From Paucibacter sp. Y2R2-4 (GTDB taxonomy: Bacteria > Pseudomonadota > Gammaproteobacteria > Burkholderiales > Burkholderiaceae_C), in NCBI RefSeq assembly GCF_025717535.1, contig NZ_JAJIRO010000004.1, forward strand, positions 496,001 to 560,000: DNA of 64,000 bases. Direction: 5' to 3'. This document shows positions 30,820 to 39,307 of the stretch, piece after piece (within the stretch, counting starts at the first letter, position 1; the number at the start of each line of letters is the position of its first letter). The notes beneath the pieces are model-generated. The model saw nothing but the letters and a program-made list of their open reading frames with translations. It did not search any database and had not been told where the DNA came from. The position numbers and the translations under genes are program-made.

Positions 30820-33273
30820 TCAGAAGCTGTAGCGCGCCTTGGCGTAATAGAAAGCGCCGTTGAAGCCCACCGGCGAGAGCACGTCGTAGGGGAAGTTGCC
30901 GAAGTAGCTGATGTCGTCGATGGAGCGCGTCGGGTAGCGGTCGGTCACATTGACGCCGCCCACGGTGACGCTGAAATTACGCGTTACCTTTACTTCAGCC
31001 TCCAGATCCAGCTGCCAGACGGCGGCATAGGTCTGCCGCGGCGTGAAGCCGCCGCCGAAGTCAAACACCCGGGTGGTCTCGCCATGGCGGGTGGCGCGCG
31101 CCAGCAGGTTCCAGGCGGCGCTGCTCCAGTTGGCGCTGATGACATGGCGGTCGCGCGGCGCAGCCTCGGTCAAGGTGTTGCTCTCTTCCAGGCCGACCAA
31201 GGGCTTGTCGATGCCAAGGGCCTTCAGCGCCGGACCGGTGTTGCGCACATGGCTGAGCGTGGTCTTGTTGAAGCTGGACGCCAGCGTCCAACGCAGCTCG
31301 CCGCCGGCCAAGTCATGCCGCAGCTGGCCCACCAGATCGAGGCCTCGGGTATGGGTGTCCACCGCATTGGTGAAGAAGTTGACGCCGGTGACGCCGGCCA
31401 CGCCAAACTGGTTCTGGACCAGCGCCGTCAGCGCATCGCTGGACAAGCGCTCCGACAAGGTGATGCGGTCCTTCACCCGCACATCGTAGGCATCGACCGA
31501 CAGCGAAGCCGACTTGCTCGGCTGCCAGCTCAAACCCAGGCTGGCGTTGTTGGCGGTTTCGGCCTTGAGCTTGTCGGCGCCCAGCGCCTGCGCCACCGCG
31601 CTCTGCACCGGCAGGGTGCGCACCTGGCTCAGGCCGCCGCCCTCGCCGCGATCGGTCACGGTGAAAGAGAAGCCTGTTTGCGCCAGCGAAGGCGCCCGGA
31701 AGTTGCTCGACACCGCGCCGCGCAAGGCCAAGCTTGGGCTCACTGCATAACGGCTCGAGAGCTTGGCGGTGAAGGCATTGCCAAAGTCGGAGTAATGATC
31801 GGCACGCAGGGCCAGGTCGGCGAACCAATTTGCATTGAGGTCCGCGCTCAGGTCGGCATAGGCGCCGACCAGCTGACGCGACAGGTCCACGGCATCGCCG
31901 GCTTGCAGGCCCGGCCCCGCCTGGGCGCCCGGTGTGCCCGCAAAGCTGCCCACGCTGTAGGAGGCCGGGTCACCCGCACGCGTGCGGAAGGACTCCCGCC
32001 GCGCCTCCGCCCCCAGCGCCAAGGTGGCAGGCTTACTCAGGCCCAGGTCCAGCGCGCGGCTGAAGTCGGCACTCAGGCCCAGCTGCTGGCTGGCAAAGTC
32101 GCCCAGGTGGAATTGCGTGGGGCTGGCCGCGCCCAAAGAGACATTGAGCGAATTGCGCAGGCCGTACTTGAAGTCATTGCGGCCCAGATTCACAGACAGG
32201 TCGTAGTCCCAAACCTTGCCCTCGCCCAAACTGTCACCCAGGGCTCCGCGCAGGCCGGCCGCCAGCTGCAAGTCCTGGCTCTTGCCGGTGGTCTCGGGTC
32301 GATAACCCTTGGGATAAACGGCAGGCACATTCGCAAAGCTGTCGGGGTAGCGGAAGTAGGCCGCGCCCTTGCTGTCGCGCTGCGTCCAGGTACCAAAGGC
32401 ATAGGCCTGGGTGTCGGCATTCAGCGCCAAAGCGCTGTTGAGCCACAGGCCCAGCTGATCGGTCTCGGGCTCGCCGGGCGCGTAATTGCGCTTGCCTTGG
32501 AAGGCCAGATTGGCCGGGCTTTGCTCCTCCCAGGGCGGGATCTGGTCGGCGCCGGAACGCTGGGTGTGCTCGCGGTGCGCGGCCTCCAGGCCGAAGCGCA
32601 CAAAGCCGCTGTCGCCGATCTTGAAGCCGAGCTTGCCGCGCAGCTCACGGGCAGCACCGTCATTCAGCGTTTCGCGGGTGGGCTCAAACTTGGTGTGGAA
32701 GCCGCCCAGCGTTCCCTCCAGCTCGCCGCCGCTGTTGGCGTCATCCAAGATGATGTTGATCACACCGGCGATGGCATCGCTGCCGTACTGCGCGCCGGCG
32801 CCGTCACGCAGCACCTCGATGCGCTTGATGCTGGACAGCGGGATGGCATTGAAGTCCACCGGATTGGTGCCCTTGCCGACCTTGGACTCCAGATTGACGA
32901 TGGCCGAGTTGTGGCGGCGCTTGCCGTTCACCAAGACCAAGACCTGATCGGGCGAAAGCCCGCGCAACTGGGCGGCGCGCACATGGTCACCGCCGCCCGA
33001 GTTGCTTTGGCGCGGAAAGTTGAAGGAGGGCAAGAGCGTCTGCAAGGCCGCGGCCAGATTGCCGTCGCCGGCCACCGCGCGCTGCAGATCCTCTTGGCTC
33101 AAGACGTCCACCGGCACCGGGGTGTTCAGCAAGCTGCGGTCTTTGGCGCGAGTGCCGGTCACCAGCACCGCATCCAGCTGTTCGGCCGAGGCTTGGGCCT
33201 GCGCTTGCCAAGCAGCTTGGCTCAAGGCCAGAAAAATCAAGGCGGCATGGGCGAGGGGACTGGACTTGAACAT
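30820..33273 (-). CDS. TonB-dependent outer-membrane receptor
   Basis: The 817-residue receptor starts at the ATG at 33273, which opens the signal peptide (cleaved near Trp-Gln-Ala-Gln-Ala-Gln). It has a TonB-box-like Val-Leu-Val-Thr-Gly-Thr-Arg, a plug (about 45-170, Val-Leu-Val-Asn-Gly-Lys-Arg-Arg-His and Ile-Glu-Val-Leu-Arg-Asp-Gly-Ala-Gly-Ala-Gln-Tyr-Gly-Ser-Asp) and a long barrel ending in Tyr-Ser-Phe. The frame extends to 33366, but those residues lack signal features. Substrate is unknown. No peptidase or siderophore gene is linked; the gene upstream is a divergent amino-acid-type permease. Confidence 0.92.
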   Translation of the reverse strand: MFKSSPLAHAALIFLALSQAAWQAQAQASAEQLDAVLVTGTRAKDRSLLNTPVPVDVLSQEDLQRAVAGDGNLAAALQTLLPSFNFPRQSNSGGGDHVRAAQLRGLSPDQVLVLVNGKRRHNSAIVNLESKVGKGTNPVDFNAIPLSSIKRIEVLRDGAGAQYGSDAIAGVINIILDDANSGGELEGTLGGFHTKFEPTRETLNDGAARELRGKLGFKIGDSGFVRFGLEAAHREHTQRSGADQIPPWEEQSPANLAFQGKRNYAPGEPETDQLGLWLNSALALNADTQAYAFGTWTQRDSKGAAYFRYPDSFANVPAVYPKGYRPETTGKSQDLQLAAGLRGALGDSLGEGKVWDYDLSVNLGRNDFKYGLRNSLNVSLGAASPTQFHLGDFASQQLGLSADFSRALDLGLSKPATLALGAEARRESFRTRAGDPASYSVGSFAGTPGAQAGPGLQAGDAVDLSRQLVGAYADLSADLNANWFADLALRADHYSDFGNAFTAKLSSRYAVSPSLALRGAVSSNFRAPSLAQTGFSFTVTDRGEGGGLSQVRTLPVQSAVAQALGADKLKAETANNASLGLSWQPSKSASLSVDAYDVRVKDRITLSERLSSDALTALVQNQFGVAGVTGVNFFTNAVDTHTRGLDLVGQLRHDLAGGELRWTLASSFNKTTLSHVRNTGPALKALGIDKPLVGLEESNTLTEAAPRDRHVISANWSSAAWNLLARATRHGETTRVFDFGGGFTPRQTYAAVWQLDLEAEVKVTRNFSVTVGGVNVTDRYPTRSIDDISYFGNFPYDVLSPVGFNGAFYYAKARYSF

Positions 33274-33528
33274 GAGGCAGCAACTCTTCAACGTTGGGAA
33301 AGCCGCACAGGCTATTGCATTGGCGCCGCCAGGGCCAAGACTTTCCGGCAATAAGCTCATGCCCAAATCGTTTCAAAGCCGAGGCGTACGCGCCCGCTTG
33401 CGCTGCAATCAGCGATTAGCATGGCGCTGCCCCGCTGGCCACTTCGCCGTCTTCTTCTTTCTTCTTGATCAGGCTGCCCTCGCAAGCCTGAAGTGGCCAG
33501 GCCCTGTGTTCGACCCTCGCTCGCCTCC

Positions 33529-34902
33529 ATGTCTCAAGCCTCAACGCAAGATCTGACCCCCGCCCCTGTGGCGCTGCCCGAGCGTAGGCTCGATGTGAAA
33601 CATGCCGTGGCCCTCTGTGTTGGCATGGTGGTCGGCGCCGGCATCTTCAAGACCTCGCCGATGGTGGCCGGCGCCTTGAGCAGCGCCACCGAGCTGTACC
33701 TGGCCTGGGCCTTTGGCGGCCTGCTGTCATTTCTTGGCGCGCTGTGTTTTGCGGAGATGGCGGCGGCCTTCCCGGACGCCGGTGGCGACTATCACTTTCT
33801 GCGCCGCGCCTATGGGCACCGGCTGGGCTTTCTGTTCGCTTGGTCGCGCTTTGCGGTCATCCACACCGGCTCCATGGCCCTGCTGGCTTTTGTGTTTGGC
33901 GACTATCTGAGCCAGGTGGTGGACCTGAGCCCCTGGCTGGGCGCCTATGCCCATGCGGTGCTGGCGGCGGCGCTGATCGTGCTGCTGACCGCGCTGAACC
34001 TGATGGGCGTGCACATCGGCCTGGGCACGCAGCTGGGCCTGATGACGGTGGTCTTGGGCAGCTTGTTGCTGCTGGGCTTGGGCGGGGCGAGCGTGGCGCT
34101 GTCGGGCCAGGCCGCGCTGACACCGCTGGCCGTCAAAGACCCGAGCCGCCAAGACTGGGGCACGGCCATGGTGTTTGTGTTCTTGGCCTATGGCGGTTGG
34201 AGCGATGCAGCCACGCTCTCGGCCGAAATGCGCGATGCCAAGCGCGGCATTGTGCGGGCGCTGTGGTGGGGCCTGAGCCTGGTCGGCGTGGTCTATCTGC
34301 TGGCGAATTGGGCCTATCTGCGCGTCTTGGGCCTGGACGGTCTGGCCCACAGCAGCGCGCCGGCGGCCGACTTGATGCGCGCCTGCTTCGGCCGCCCCGG
34401 CGAGGTGCTGATGGTGGGCCTGGTGTCGCTGGCGGCCCTGTCCGTGATGAATGCGATCTTGATTGCCGGCCCGCGCACCACTTATGCAGCGGCGCGAGAC
34501 CTCGCCAGCGAGCTGCACCTGGGACGCTGGGACGCTCGCCGGGGCACACCCACGGCTGCCGTGCTGGCCACCAGCGGCATGGCCCTGGCCCTGGTCGCCT
34601 TTGGTGCCTACACGCGCGGCGGCTTTGCCACCATGGTGGACTATCTCTCGCCGGTGTATTGGTTCTTCCTGACGCTCAGTGGCCTCGCCCTGATCGTGTT
34701 GCGCCAGCGCGAGCCCGAGGTGCCGCGCCCCTATCGCGTGCCCTTCTATCCGCTGCTACCGCTGCTGTTCACCGCCTGCAGCCTGTATGTGCTGTGGTCC
34801 AGCCTGGTCTATGTGAAAACCGGCGCCTTGGTTGGCGTGGCGGTGCTGGCGGTAGGCGCCTTGCTGCTGTGGCCGCTGATGCGGCGCGGTCAGGCGCGAT
34901 AA
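33529..34902 (+). CDS. APC family amino acid permease
   Basis: The 457-residue protein has twelve helices. Helix 1 carries Gly-Met-Val-Val-Gly-Ala-Gly-Ile-Phe-Lys-Thr, the unwound substrate-binding Gly-x-Gly-Ile-Phe motif of the APC superfamily. Phe-Ala-Glu-Met-Ala-Ala-Ala-Phe-Pro-Asp-Ala-Gly-Gly-Asp-Tyr follows after helix 2, typical of amino acid/polyamine antiporters. It should move an amino acid or amine across the inner membrane. The ATG at 33529 is the first that gives a normal soluble N-terminus. Confidence 0.92.
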   Translation: MSQASTQDLTPAPVALPERRLDVKHAVALCVGMVVGAGIFKTSPMVAGALSSATELYLAWAFGGLLSFLGALCFAEMAAAFPDAGGDYHFLRRAYGHRLGFLFAWSRFAVIHTGSMALLAFVFGDYLSQVVDLSPWLGAYAHAVLAAALIVLLTALNLMGVHIGLGTQLGLMTVVLGSLLLLGLGGASVALSGQAALTPLAVKDPSRQDWGTAMVFVFLAYGGWSDAATLSAEMRDAKRGIVRALWWGLSLVGVVYLLANWAYLRVLGLDGLAHSSAPAADLMRACFGRPGEVLMVGLVSLAALSVMNAILIAGPRTTYAAARDLASELHLGRWDARRGTPTAAVLATSGMALALVAFGAYTRGGFATMVDYLSPVYWFFLTLSGLALIVLRQREPEVPRPYRVPFYPLLPLLFTACSLYVLWSSLVYVKTGALVGVAVLAVGALLLWPLMRRGQAR

Positions 34903-34909
34903 GCCACGC

Positions 34910-34929
34910 GCCCGGCGATTTGGCCGGGC
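34910..34929. terminator. GC-rich hairpin between convergent genes
   Basis: GCCCGGC (34910-34916) and GCCGGGC (34923-34929) form a perfect 7-bp stem over a GATTTG loop. It lies 7 nt after the permease stop and 13 nt before the end of the converging reductase gene. No T-run is present; a bidirectional transcript end is plausible. Confidence 0.5.
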
Positions 34930-34942
34930 CTTGGAGCTCGGC

Positions 34943-35590
34943 TCACTGCTTGCTCAAGACGATATGTGTCGCTCTTGCCGAGGTCTGATGCTGGGTGCAG
35001 GCATAGCCCAAGGCCGGCAGATCCAGGCCTTCGAACAAGCGCTCACCGCGGCCCAAGAGCACCGGTGAGATGGCGATGTGCATTTCGTCGATCAGCCGCA
35101 GTCGAAGGTATTGCTGGATCACCTGAACGCCACCGCCCACACGCACATCTTGGCCTTGGGCGGCTTCACGGGCCCGCGCGAGCGCGACCTCCGGGCCTTC
35201 GGTGACGAAGTAAAACGTCGTGCCGCCTTCCATCACCAAAGGCGCGCGCGCATGGTGTGTGAGCACAAAAACAGGCACCTGGTAAACCGGCTTCTCACCC
35301 CACCAGCCGCGCCAGCTCTCATCCGGCCAGGGCCCGCGCACCGGGCCGAACATGTTTCGGCCCAGAATCCAGGCGCCTACATTGCGAAAGCCGCGCGCCG
35401 CGAAGTCATCATCAATACCGGTCTCACCACTCGGCTGGCCAAACAGCTTTTGCTGCACGGTCTGCGTTGGCATCAGCCAGCCATGCAAAGCGCCGCCCCC
35501 CACACCCAAGGGGTTCTGCAGGTCCTGATCAGGGCCGGCGCCAAAACCGTCCAGGGAGAGGGTGAAGCTCTCGACGCGAACTCTAGACAT
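34943..35590 (-). CDS. Dihydrofolate reductase family (RibD C-terminal) protein
   Basis: The 215-residue protein belongs to the RibD_C/YwjB reductase family: Ser-Leu-Asp-Gly near residue 12, a nucleotide-binding Gly-Arg-Asn-Met-Phe-Gly-Pro near 80, Val-Arg-Val-Gly-Gly-Gly near 152, and Asp-Glu-Met-His-Ile-Ala-Ile-Ser-Pro-Val-Leu-Leu-Gly near 170. These enzymes use NADPH on pterin- or riboflavin-like substrates; the stand-alone members are mostly uncharacterised. Not a folA replacement as far as sequence shows. Confidence 0.9.
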   Translation of the reverse strand: MSRVRVESFTLSLDGFGAGPDQDLQNPLGVGGGALHGWLMPTQTVQQKLFGQPSGETGIDDDFAARGFRNVGAWILGRNMFGPVRGPWPDESWRGWWGEKPVYQVPVFVLTHHARAPLVMEGGTTFYFVTEGPEVALARAREAAQGQDVRVGGGVQVIQQYLRLRLIDEMHIAISPVLLGRGERLFEGLDLPALGYACTQHQTSARATHIVLSKQ

Positions 35591-35646
35591 GGCAACTGAC
35601 TCTCTTTGATTGGTTCAAGCAAGATAGGAGTGCCAACGCGGCGGCT

Positions 35647-36009
35647 TCACTTCCAAAGCGAGAAGAAGGTCAACACATCGACCAAGCCCAAGACCGCGCT
35701 GGGCTTGAGCCGCGAAGACGTGGCAAGCGCCACCACGGCAACAGGCTGCAAACGCCGCCACATGAGGCCATAGCCCAGCACTGCCAGTGCGAACCCTCCC
35801 GCCGCCACGGCCCAAGATTCCAGCGCAGAGGCCAAGGCAAAAGCCAGCAGGGCCACCAGCACCGAAGCCAGCAAGGGCACGCCCGAGGCTGCCCTTGGGA
35901 CATAACAGCTTGCCCCGCAAGAGCCACACGCCGCAGGCAGCGCAAGGCTGGAACGCCAAGCACCCAACAAGGAAATGGACTCACTCGCACAAGCGGGGCA
36001 CTTCAGCAT
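35647..36009 (-). CDS. Zinc-ribbon small membrane protein
   Basis: The 120-residue product begins with a Cys4 ribbon (Cys-Pro-Ala-Cys near residue 4 and Cys-Gly-Ser-Cys near 29), followed by two membrane helices (about 45-65 and 67-85). The ATG at 36009 has GGGAG about 11 nt upstream; the longer frame to 36180 overlaps the VOC gene and looks non-coding. I do not recognise a named family; similar ribbon-plus-helices proteins are common and uncharacterised. Confidence 0.7.
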   Translation of the reverse strand: MLKCPACASESISLLGAWRSSLALPAACGSCGASCYVPRAASGVPLLASVLVALLAFALASALESWAVAAGGFALAVLGYGLMWRRLQPVAVVALATSSRLKPSAVLGLVDVLTFFSLWK

Positions 36010-36176
36010 GAGCAACACTCCCTTTTTTTGAATCCACGCGCCGCCGCAAAAAGCCTGGGCGTATCGCGTTATGAATGTACTCGCTTTGCAGCGCGGGCTT
36101 GCGATGAAGTTTGCGCTGATCAGGCGTCCATGGACTCCATGGAAAGACAGCACCTTGCGAGCGACCACGGAGCAGC

Positions 36177-36626
36177 TCAACCCGCCAAGCGAAGGTCCGA
36201 GGCCAGCGGGCGCGAACCCAGCGGCTGAGCAAACCGAAACAGATAACCGTCCGGGTCCTGAATCAGGAACTCGCGTTGTCCCTCTTCCGTCTGCGCGTCG
36301 ACCGCGTACCAGCTTTCCTTCATGGCCTTAAACGGCACAAAACCCGCTGCGGCCAAAGCGGCAGCGATGGCTTCAACATCCTCGATCTCAATCTGAAAAT
36401 TAATGCCGCGCCCCAGCGGGCGCTCCAATGAGGCCACACGCCATCCATCCGCATGCTCTTGCTCCAGCATGATCTGCGCAGGCCCCAACTCCAGATAGGC
36501 GAAGGGCGGGTCCTCGCGACGAAATCGAATCGAAAAGCCAGCGGCACGATAAAAGCGCAAAGACGCTTCGAGCTGCGTCACCGTGAGCTCCGGCACCAGG
36601 GCGTTCCAATAGGGTTCTTCAGACAT
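36177..36626 (-). CDS. VOC (glyoxalase/bleomycin resistance) family protein
   Basis: The 149-residue protein has the paired beta-alpha-beta-beta-beta modules of VOC proteins: Leu-Arg-Phe-Tyr-Arg-Ala-Ala-Gly-Phe near 23, Leu-Glu-Leu-Gly-Pro-Ala-Gln-Ile-Met-Leu-Glu near 45, and Phe-Leu-Ile-Gln-Asp-Pro-Asp-Gly-Tyr-Leu near 120. The arrangement resembles bleomycin-binding proteins, which sequester a ligand without catalysis, but resistance cannot be claimed from sequence. Confidence 0.88.
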   Translation of the reverse strand: MSEEPYWNALVPELTVTQLEASLRFYRAAGFSIRFRREDPPFAYLELGPAQIMLEQEHADGWRVASLERPLGRGINFQIEIEDVEAIAAALAAAGFVPFKAMKESWYAVDAQTEEGQREFLIQDPDGYLFRFAQPLGSRPLASDLRLAG

Positions 36627-36683
36627 GGTTGTGCTGACTGTTGAATAGCCATCCCATCGACATGCAAAGGCGAGGGTCGGCGC

Positions 36684-37115
36684 TCACTGATGACCGCACC
36701 ATTGCTCTTCGCAGGGGATGCCATCCCGATCGCCATCCATCGAGACACCGGGGCAATGGGCCAGGAAGTACTTGGCCTCCTCACACGAACGCATTTGCGA
36801 GCAATACTTGCGCTTGTCGCAGGCGAAACCAGGGGCCGTTGCTGCCGCCTGAGGCGCAGCCTTGCTGCTGGCTGGCGCCAAAGACGTGGCGGGCGTACGG
36901 CGCTTCTTCTGCTCTTCGGCGTTCAGCGCTTCGATCGACGGGTCTTTTCGAGCCTGGCTCGAAGGACAGGGATCCTGTTGATAGCTGACACTGCCATTGA
37001 TCAGGCATTTATTGACCGGCGCAGCATTCAGGGCAAGAGCAGACAGGGCAAGAAGCGCAAAGGCAAAGCACCGCTGCGCGCAGGCCGGCTTAGACCGAGA
37101 GCCCCATCGACTCAT
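36684..37115 (-). CDS. Secreted DUF4124-like protein with excalibur calcium-binding domain
   Basis: The 143-residue protein has a signal peptide (to about residue 32), then a DUF4124-like start (Lys-Cys-Leu-Ile-Asn-Gly-Ser-Val-Ser-Tyr-Gln-Gln-Asp-Pro-Cys). An Ala/Ser linker leads to a C-terminal excalibur domain (about 100-143), with Cys pairs and the Ca-binding loop Asp-Gly-Asp-Arg-Asp-Gly-Ile-Pro-Cys-Glu. Excalibur domains occur in secreted nucleases and cell-surface proteins; here no catalytic domain is attached. Its first four bases overlap the end of the GNAT gene, so the two are probably cotranslated. Confidence 0.82.
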   Translation of the reverse strand: MSRWGSRSKPACAQRCFAFALLALSALALNAAPVNKCLINGSVSYQQDPCPSSQARKDPSIEALNAEEQKKRRTPATSLAPASSKAAPQAAATAPGFACDKRKYCSQMRSCEEAKYFLAHCPGVSMDGDRDGIPCEEQWCGHQ

Positions 37116-37558
37116 GACGCCCGAGTCCCGCTTGCACCGGCCTTTGCACGCTTGAGCGCCATGCCTATGGACGCCGGAGCCGTCGCCACAAATCCAAACT
37201 TCGCATAAAGATCTTTGGCCGGCCCATCGGCAATCAGGCTGACGTAGCCGGTCGCGGGCGCGTTTTCTTCAAGGTAGGTGGAGATCTCTTGCATGATGAG
37301 CTTGCCCAGACCTTTGCCCTGATGCTCAGGCAGCACGGCAATGTCCACCACCTGGAAGGCCGTGCCTCCATCGCCGATCACCCGGCCCATGCCGATAGGT
37401 TCACCCTGATAAAGCACCTGAACCGCGAAGAGTGAATTCGGCAAGCCCTTTTCCGCGGCCTCTGTTGACTTGGCGCTGAGGCCCGCCCCCACGCGAAGCG
37501 CCTGATAGCTTTGGACACTGGGGATCTTGCGAAGTACAGAGTAAAGAGGTGGGGTCAT
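37112..37558 (-). CDS. GNAT family N-acetyltransferase
   Basis: The 148-residue enzyme carries the acetyl-CoA binding motif A, Val-Leu-Pro-Glu-His-Gln-Gly-Lys-Gly-Leu-Gly (about 75-85), preceded by Val-Val-Asp-Ile-Ala. Tyr-Ala-Lys-Phe-Gly-Phe near 127 is the usual C-terminal GNAT motif. Substrate unknown. The ATG at 37558 is preferred over the longer frame to 37591 because the family starts there. Its 3' end overlaps the excalibur gene by 4 nt. Confidence 0.9.
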   Translation of the reverse strand: MTPPLYSVLRKIPSVQSYQALRVGAGLSAKSTEAAEKGLPNSLFAVQVLYQGEPIGMGRVIGDGGTAFQVVDIAVLPEHQGKGLGKLIMQEISTYLEENAPATGYVSLIADGPAKDLYAKFGFVATAPASIGMALKRAKAGASGTRAS

Positions 37559-37673
37559 GGTTGAGGCCTGCGGCCGAGTTTTCGAAGTCAAATATACCTA
37601 GGGCACGACCAAGCAAGACGGCGGCGACGCTGCCTCAACCTCAGGACAACGGCTCAGGACTCACCGCCCAAGC

Positions 37674-38159
37674 CTAGTTTGATGCGTAAGCCACAGAGAC
37701 CTGGGTCAGCTGGCCAAGCCGTTCTGCCGTGGGGCATGTGATGGGAACGATGTAGAAAGCGTAGCCTTCACTGCGCAGTTCCGCGCCACCGGCGATTGCT
37801 TTCGCAAAGATCTCCTCACTCTCTGGCGTGGCCTTGAAACATGCACGCTGACCCCGCACAAGACGAAGCGGGTAGGTGGTGGGAACTCCGGTTCGTGCTC
37901 TGACGAAGAGTCTACGTTCGCCTGGCGCGAGATCTGCAAGCACATACTCAGATTGCGATAGGCGAGCAAAGGCCTTCCCATCCACACCAACCGTGAGGCT
38001 GACGCCACCAGCAGCCATCGCTGGAGATCGATACACCAAGAGCTGAGCATGCTGTCCGTCCTCAAGTCGAGGCAAAGGAAAGATGGTCATCGAGGCGCAA
38101 GAGCTCAGCAACAGGCAAGCGGCCGATAGCGAAATTCGTCGACTCAGGTTTCGCAACAT
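37674..38159 (-). CDS. Lipoprotein, DUF2846-like
   Basis: The 161-residue protein has a lipoprotein signal with lipobox Leu-Ser-Ser-Cys (Cys21). The mature part is beta-rich, with Val-Gly-Val-Asp-Gly-Lys and Tyr-Val-Leu-Ala-Asp-Leu-Ala-Pro-Gly-Glu, the pattern seen in DUF2846 and similar lipoproteins that present a small carboxypeptidase-regulatory-like sandwich. A conserved-looking Cys pair lies near 114 and 146. No function is known. Confidence 0.75.
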   Translation of the reverse strand: MLRNLSRRISLSAACLLLSSCASMTIFPLPRLEDGQHAQLLVYRSPAMAAGGVSLTVGVDGKAFARLSQSEYVLADLAPGERRLFVRARTGVPTTYPLRLVRGQRACFKATPESEEIFAKAIAGGAELRSEGYAFYIVPITCPTAERLGQLTQVSVAYASN

Positions 38160-38172
38160 TTCCGCACCCCAA

Positions 38173-38406
38173 TCATCGAATGAGCTCAGAGTTCTTCTTT
38201 CTTTGCGCTTCGTACGCTTCCCGTATTTTTCTTTGGCAGTTCACCCGGTCCTGCCCGCCGTCTTGATCGCATTGAAGTTCGGCTTGGCGCTGGTTCGTTT
38301 TGCTCATCTCGTTCAGCGCTTCGCTGGGGGTTTGAAGGCGGATATTGCTGCATGCAGAAACCAGGCCAAGAACAGACAGTGCGAAGACGATTTGATGGAA
38401 CTTCAT
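38173..38406 (-). CDS. Small lipoprotein of unknown function
   Basis: The 77-residue protein has a lipobox Val-Ser-Ala-Cys (Cys19) and a short charged, helical mature part with two further cysteines that could form a disulfide. It ends 13 nt before the other lipoprotein gene and has the same orientation, so the two may be read from opposite ends of one small operon. I recognise no family. A 232-nt gap on its far side holds nothing I can identify. Confidence 0.65.
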   Translation of the reverse strand: MKFHQIVFALSVLGLVSACSNIRLQTPSEALNEMSKTNQRQAELQCDQDGGQDRVNCQRKIREAYEAQRKKNSELIR

Positions 38407-38650
38407 GGGCGGTCGCATTCTGGGTTTTCAGTCGCGCAGTTGTGGCTTGGCAAGGTGAGTTGATGGGCGCGAAAGCGTCAGCGGCGGCGAACTCAACTCG
38501 ACCGGCTGTTCAGTGATGTCCTGCTCTCGAGTATCCGCGTCGCCACGGTCAAGGAATCAGGCCGAGCGCTTTCGCTGCCAGCCTGCTCTCCCGCGCAGGC
38601 GCCTGCCGCATCGCAGCTTTCGTCGGCGTCCTCATCAGCGTTGCTCGACA

Positions 38651-39205
38651 CTATTTCTTGCTCGAATTTGAAGGCGTGCGAACGAGACGAACATGATTCG
38701 TATTCCCTTCGTCCGTGGCGGCCCAGGCGTCGCTCGTCCCTATAGCCGACACGAGCGATACGCCCTTGGCTTCCGGGCTGGAAGTCCAGAACGCACCATC
38801 AGAACTCCAGGCCGGCTTGGTGGGAAACACCGTCAGGTTTTGCGATGGGTTGTAGCAGTTCGGCTCGCGCAGCGTCAGCAACTCTTTGCGGGTAGGAAGT
38901 CGCCAACGCTCCTCGCTTGTGGACAAGGTCGCAGCGAGTGCCTTCGCTTGCTGATAGCTGAGCCTGGGCCCCGGATTGACTGCATCTGGATCATTGGCGA
39001 TGCAGGTCGAACCATTCCAACTCTGATCCTCGACGCAGCGCATCCAGATCAGATGGGTCGTTTTGTCGTAGACCTGTGAGCCGTCTCCGATGGCCACGAA
39101 GTCAGCGGCATTTCGCTTGGGCGGACCTTCGCATTGCTGAGAGGCGCCTGCCTGCAAGCAGGTGAAGGCGGCGCAAACAAGAACGAGAGTCGATGACTTG
39201 AACAC
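38651..39205 (-). CDS. Secreted DUF1566 (Lcl C-terminal-like) protein
   Basis: The 184-residue protein has a signal peptide (about 1-22) and the DUF1566 pattern: Asp-Lys-Thr-Thr-His-Leu-Ile-Trp-Met-Arg-Cys near 47, Trp-Arg-Leu-Pro-Thr-Arg-Lys-Glu-Leu near 99, Phe-Trp-Thr-Ser-Ser-Pro near 138, and a final His-Val-Arg-Leu-Val-Arg. The same fold forms the C-terminal domain of the Legionella collagen-like adhesin. It is probably exported and carbohydrate- or surface-binding, but the ligand is unknown. Confidence 0.82.
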   Translation of the reverse strand: MFKSSTLVLVCAAFTCLQAGASQQCEGPPKRNAADFVAIGDGSQVYDKTTHLIWMRCVEDQSWNGSTCIANDPDAVNPGPRLSYQQAKALAATLSTSEERWRLPTRKELLTLREPNCYNPSQNLTVFPTKPAWSSDGAFWTSSPEAKGVSLVSAIGTSDAWAATDEGNTNHVRLVRTPSNSSKK

Positions 39206-39307
39206 TAAATTCTCCGCTGATGTATGAGGTCAAGCAAGCCGCTAAGCATACGTTGCCTAACGCTGGAGTTCAGGTGACGGTGCCACCGCGCAGGCTGAAT
39301 GACCCCT

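Noticed and set aside
31084-33354. Long plus-strand frame (756 residues) opposite the second TonB receptor
   Set aside because: Composition is typical of an antisense shadow and the receptor on the other strand is well supported.
37559-37640. 9-bp inverted repeat (GGTTGAGGC/GCCTCAACC) upstream of the GNAT gene
   Set aside because: The arms are 64 nt apart, one abuts the start codon, and matches of this size are expected by chance in 64 kb.
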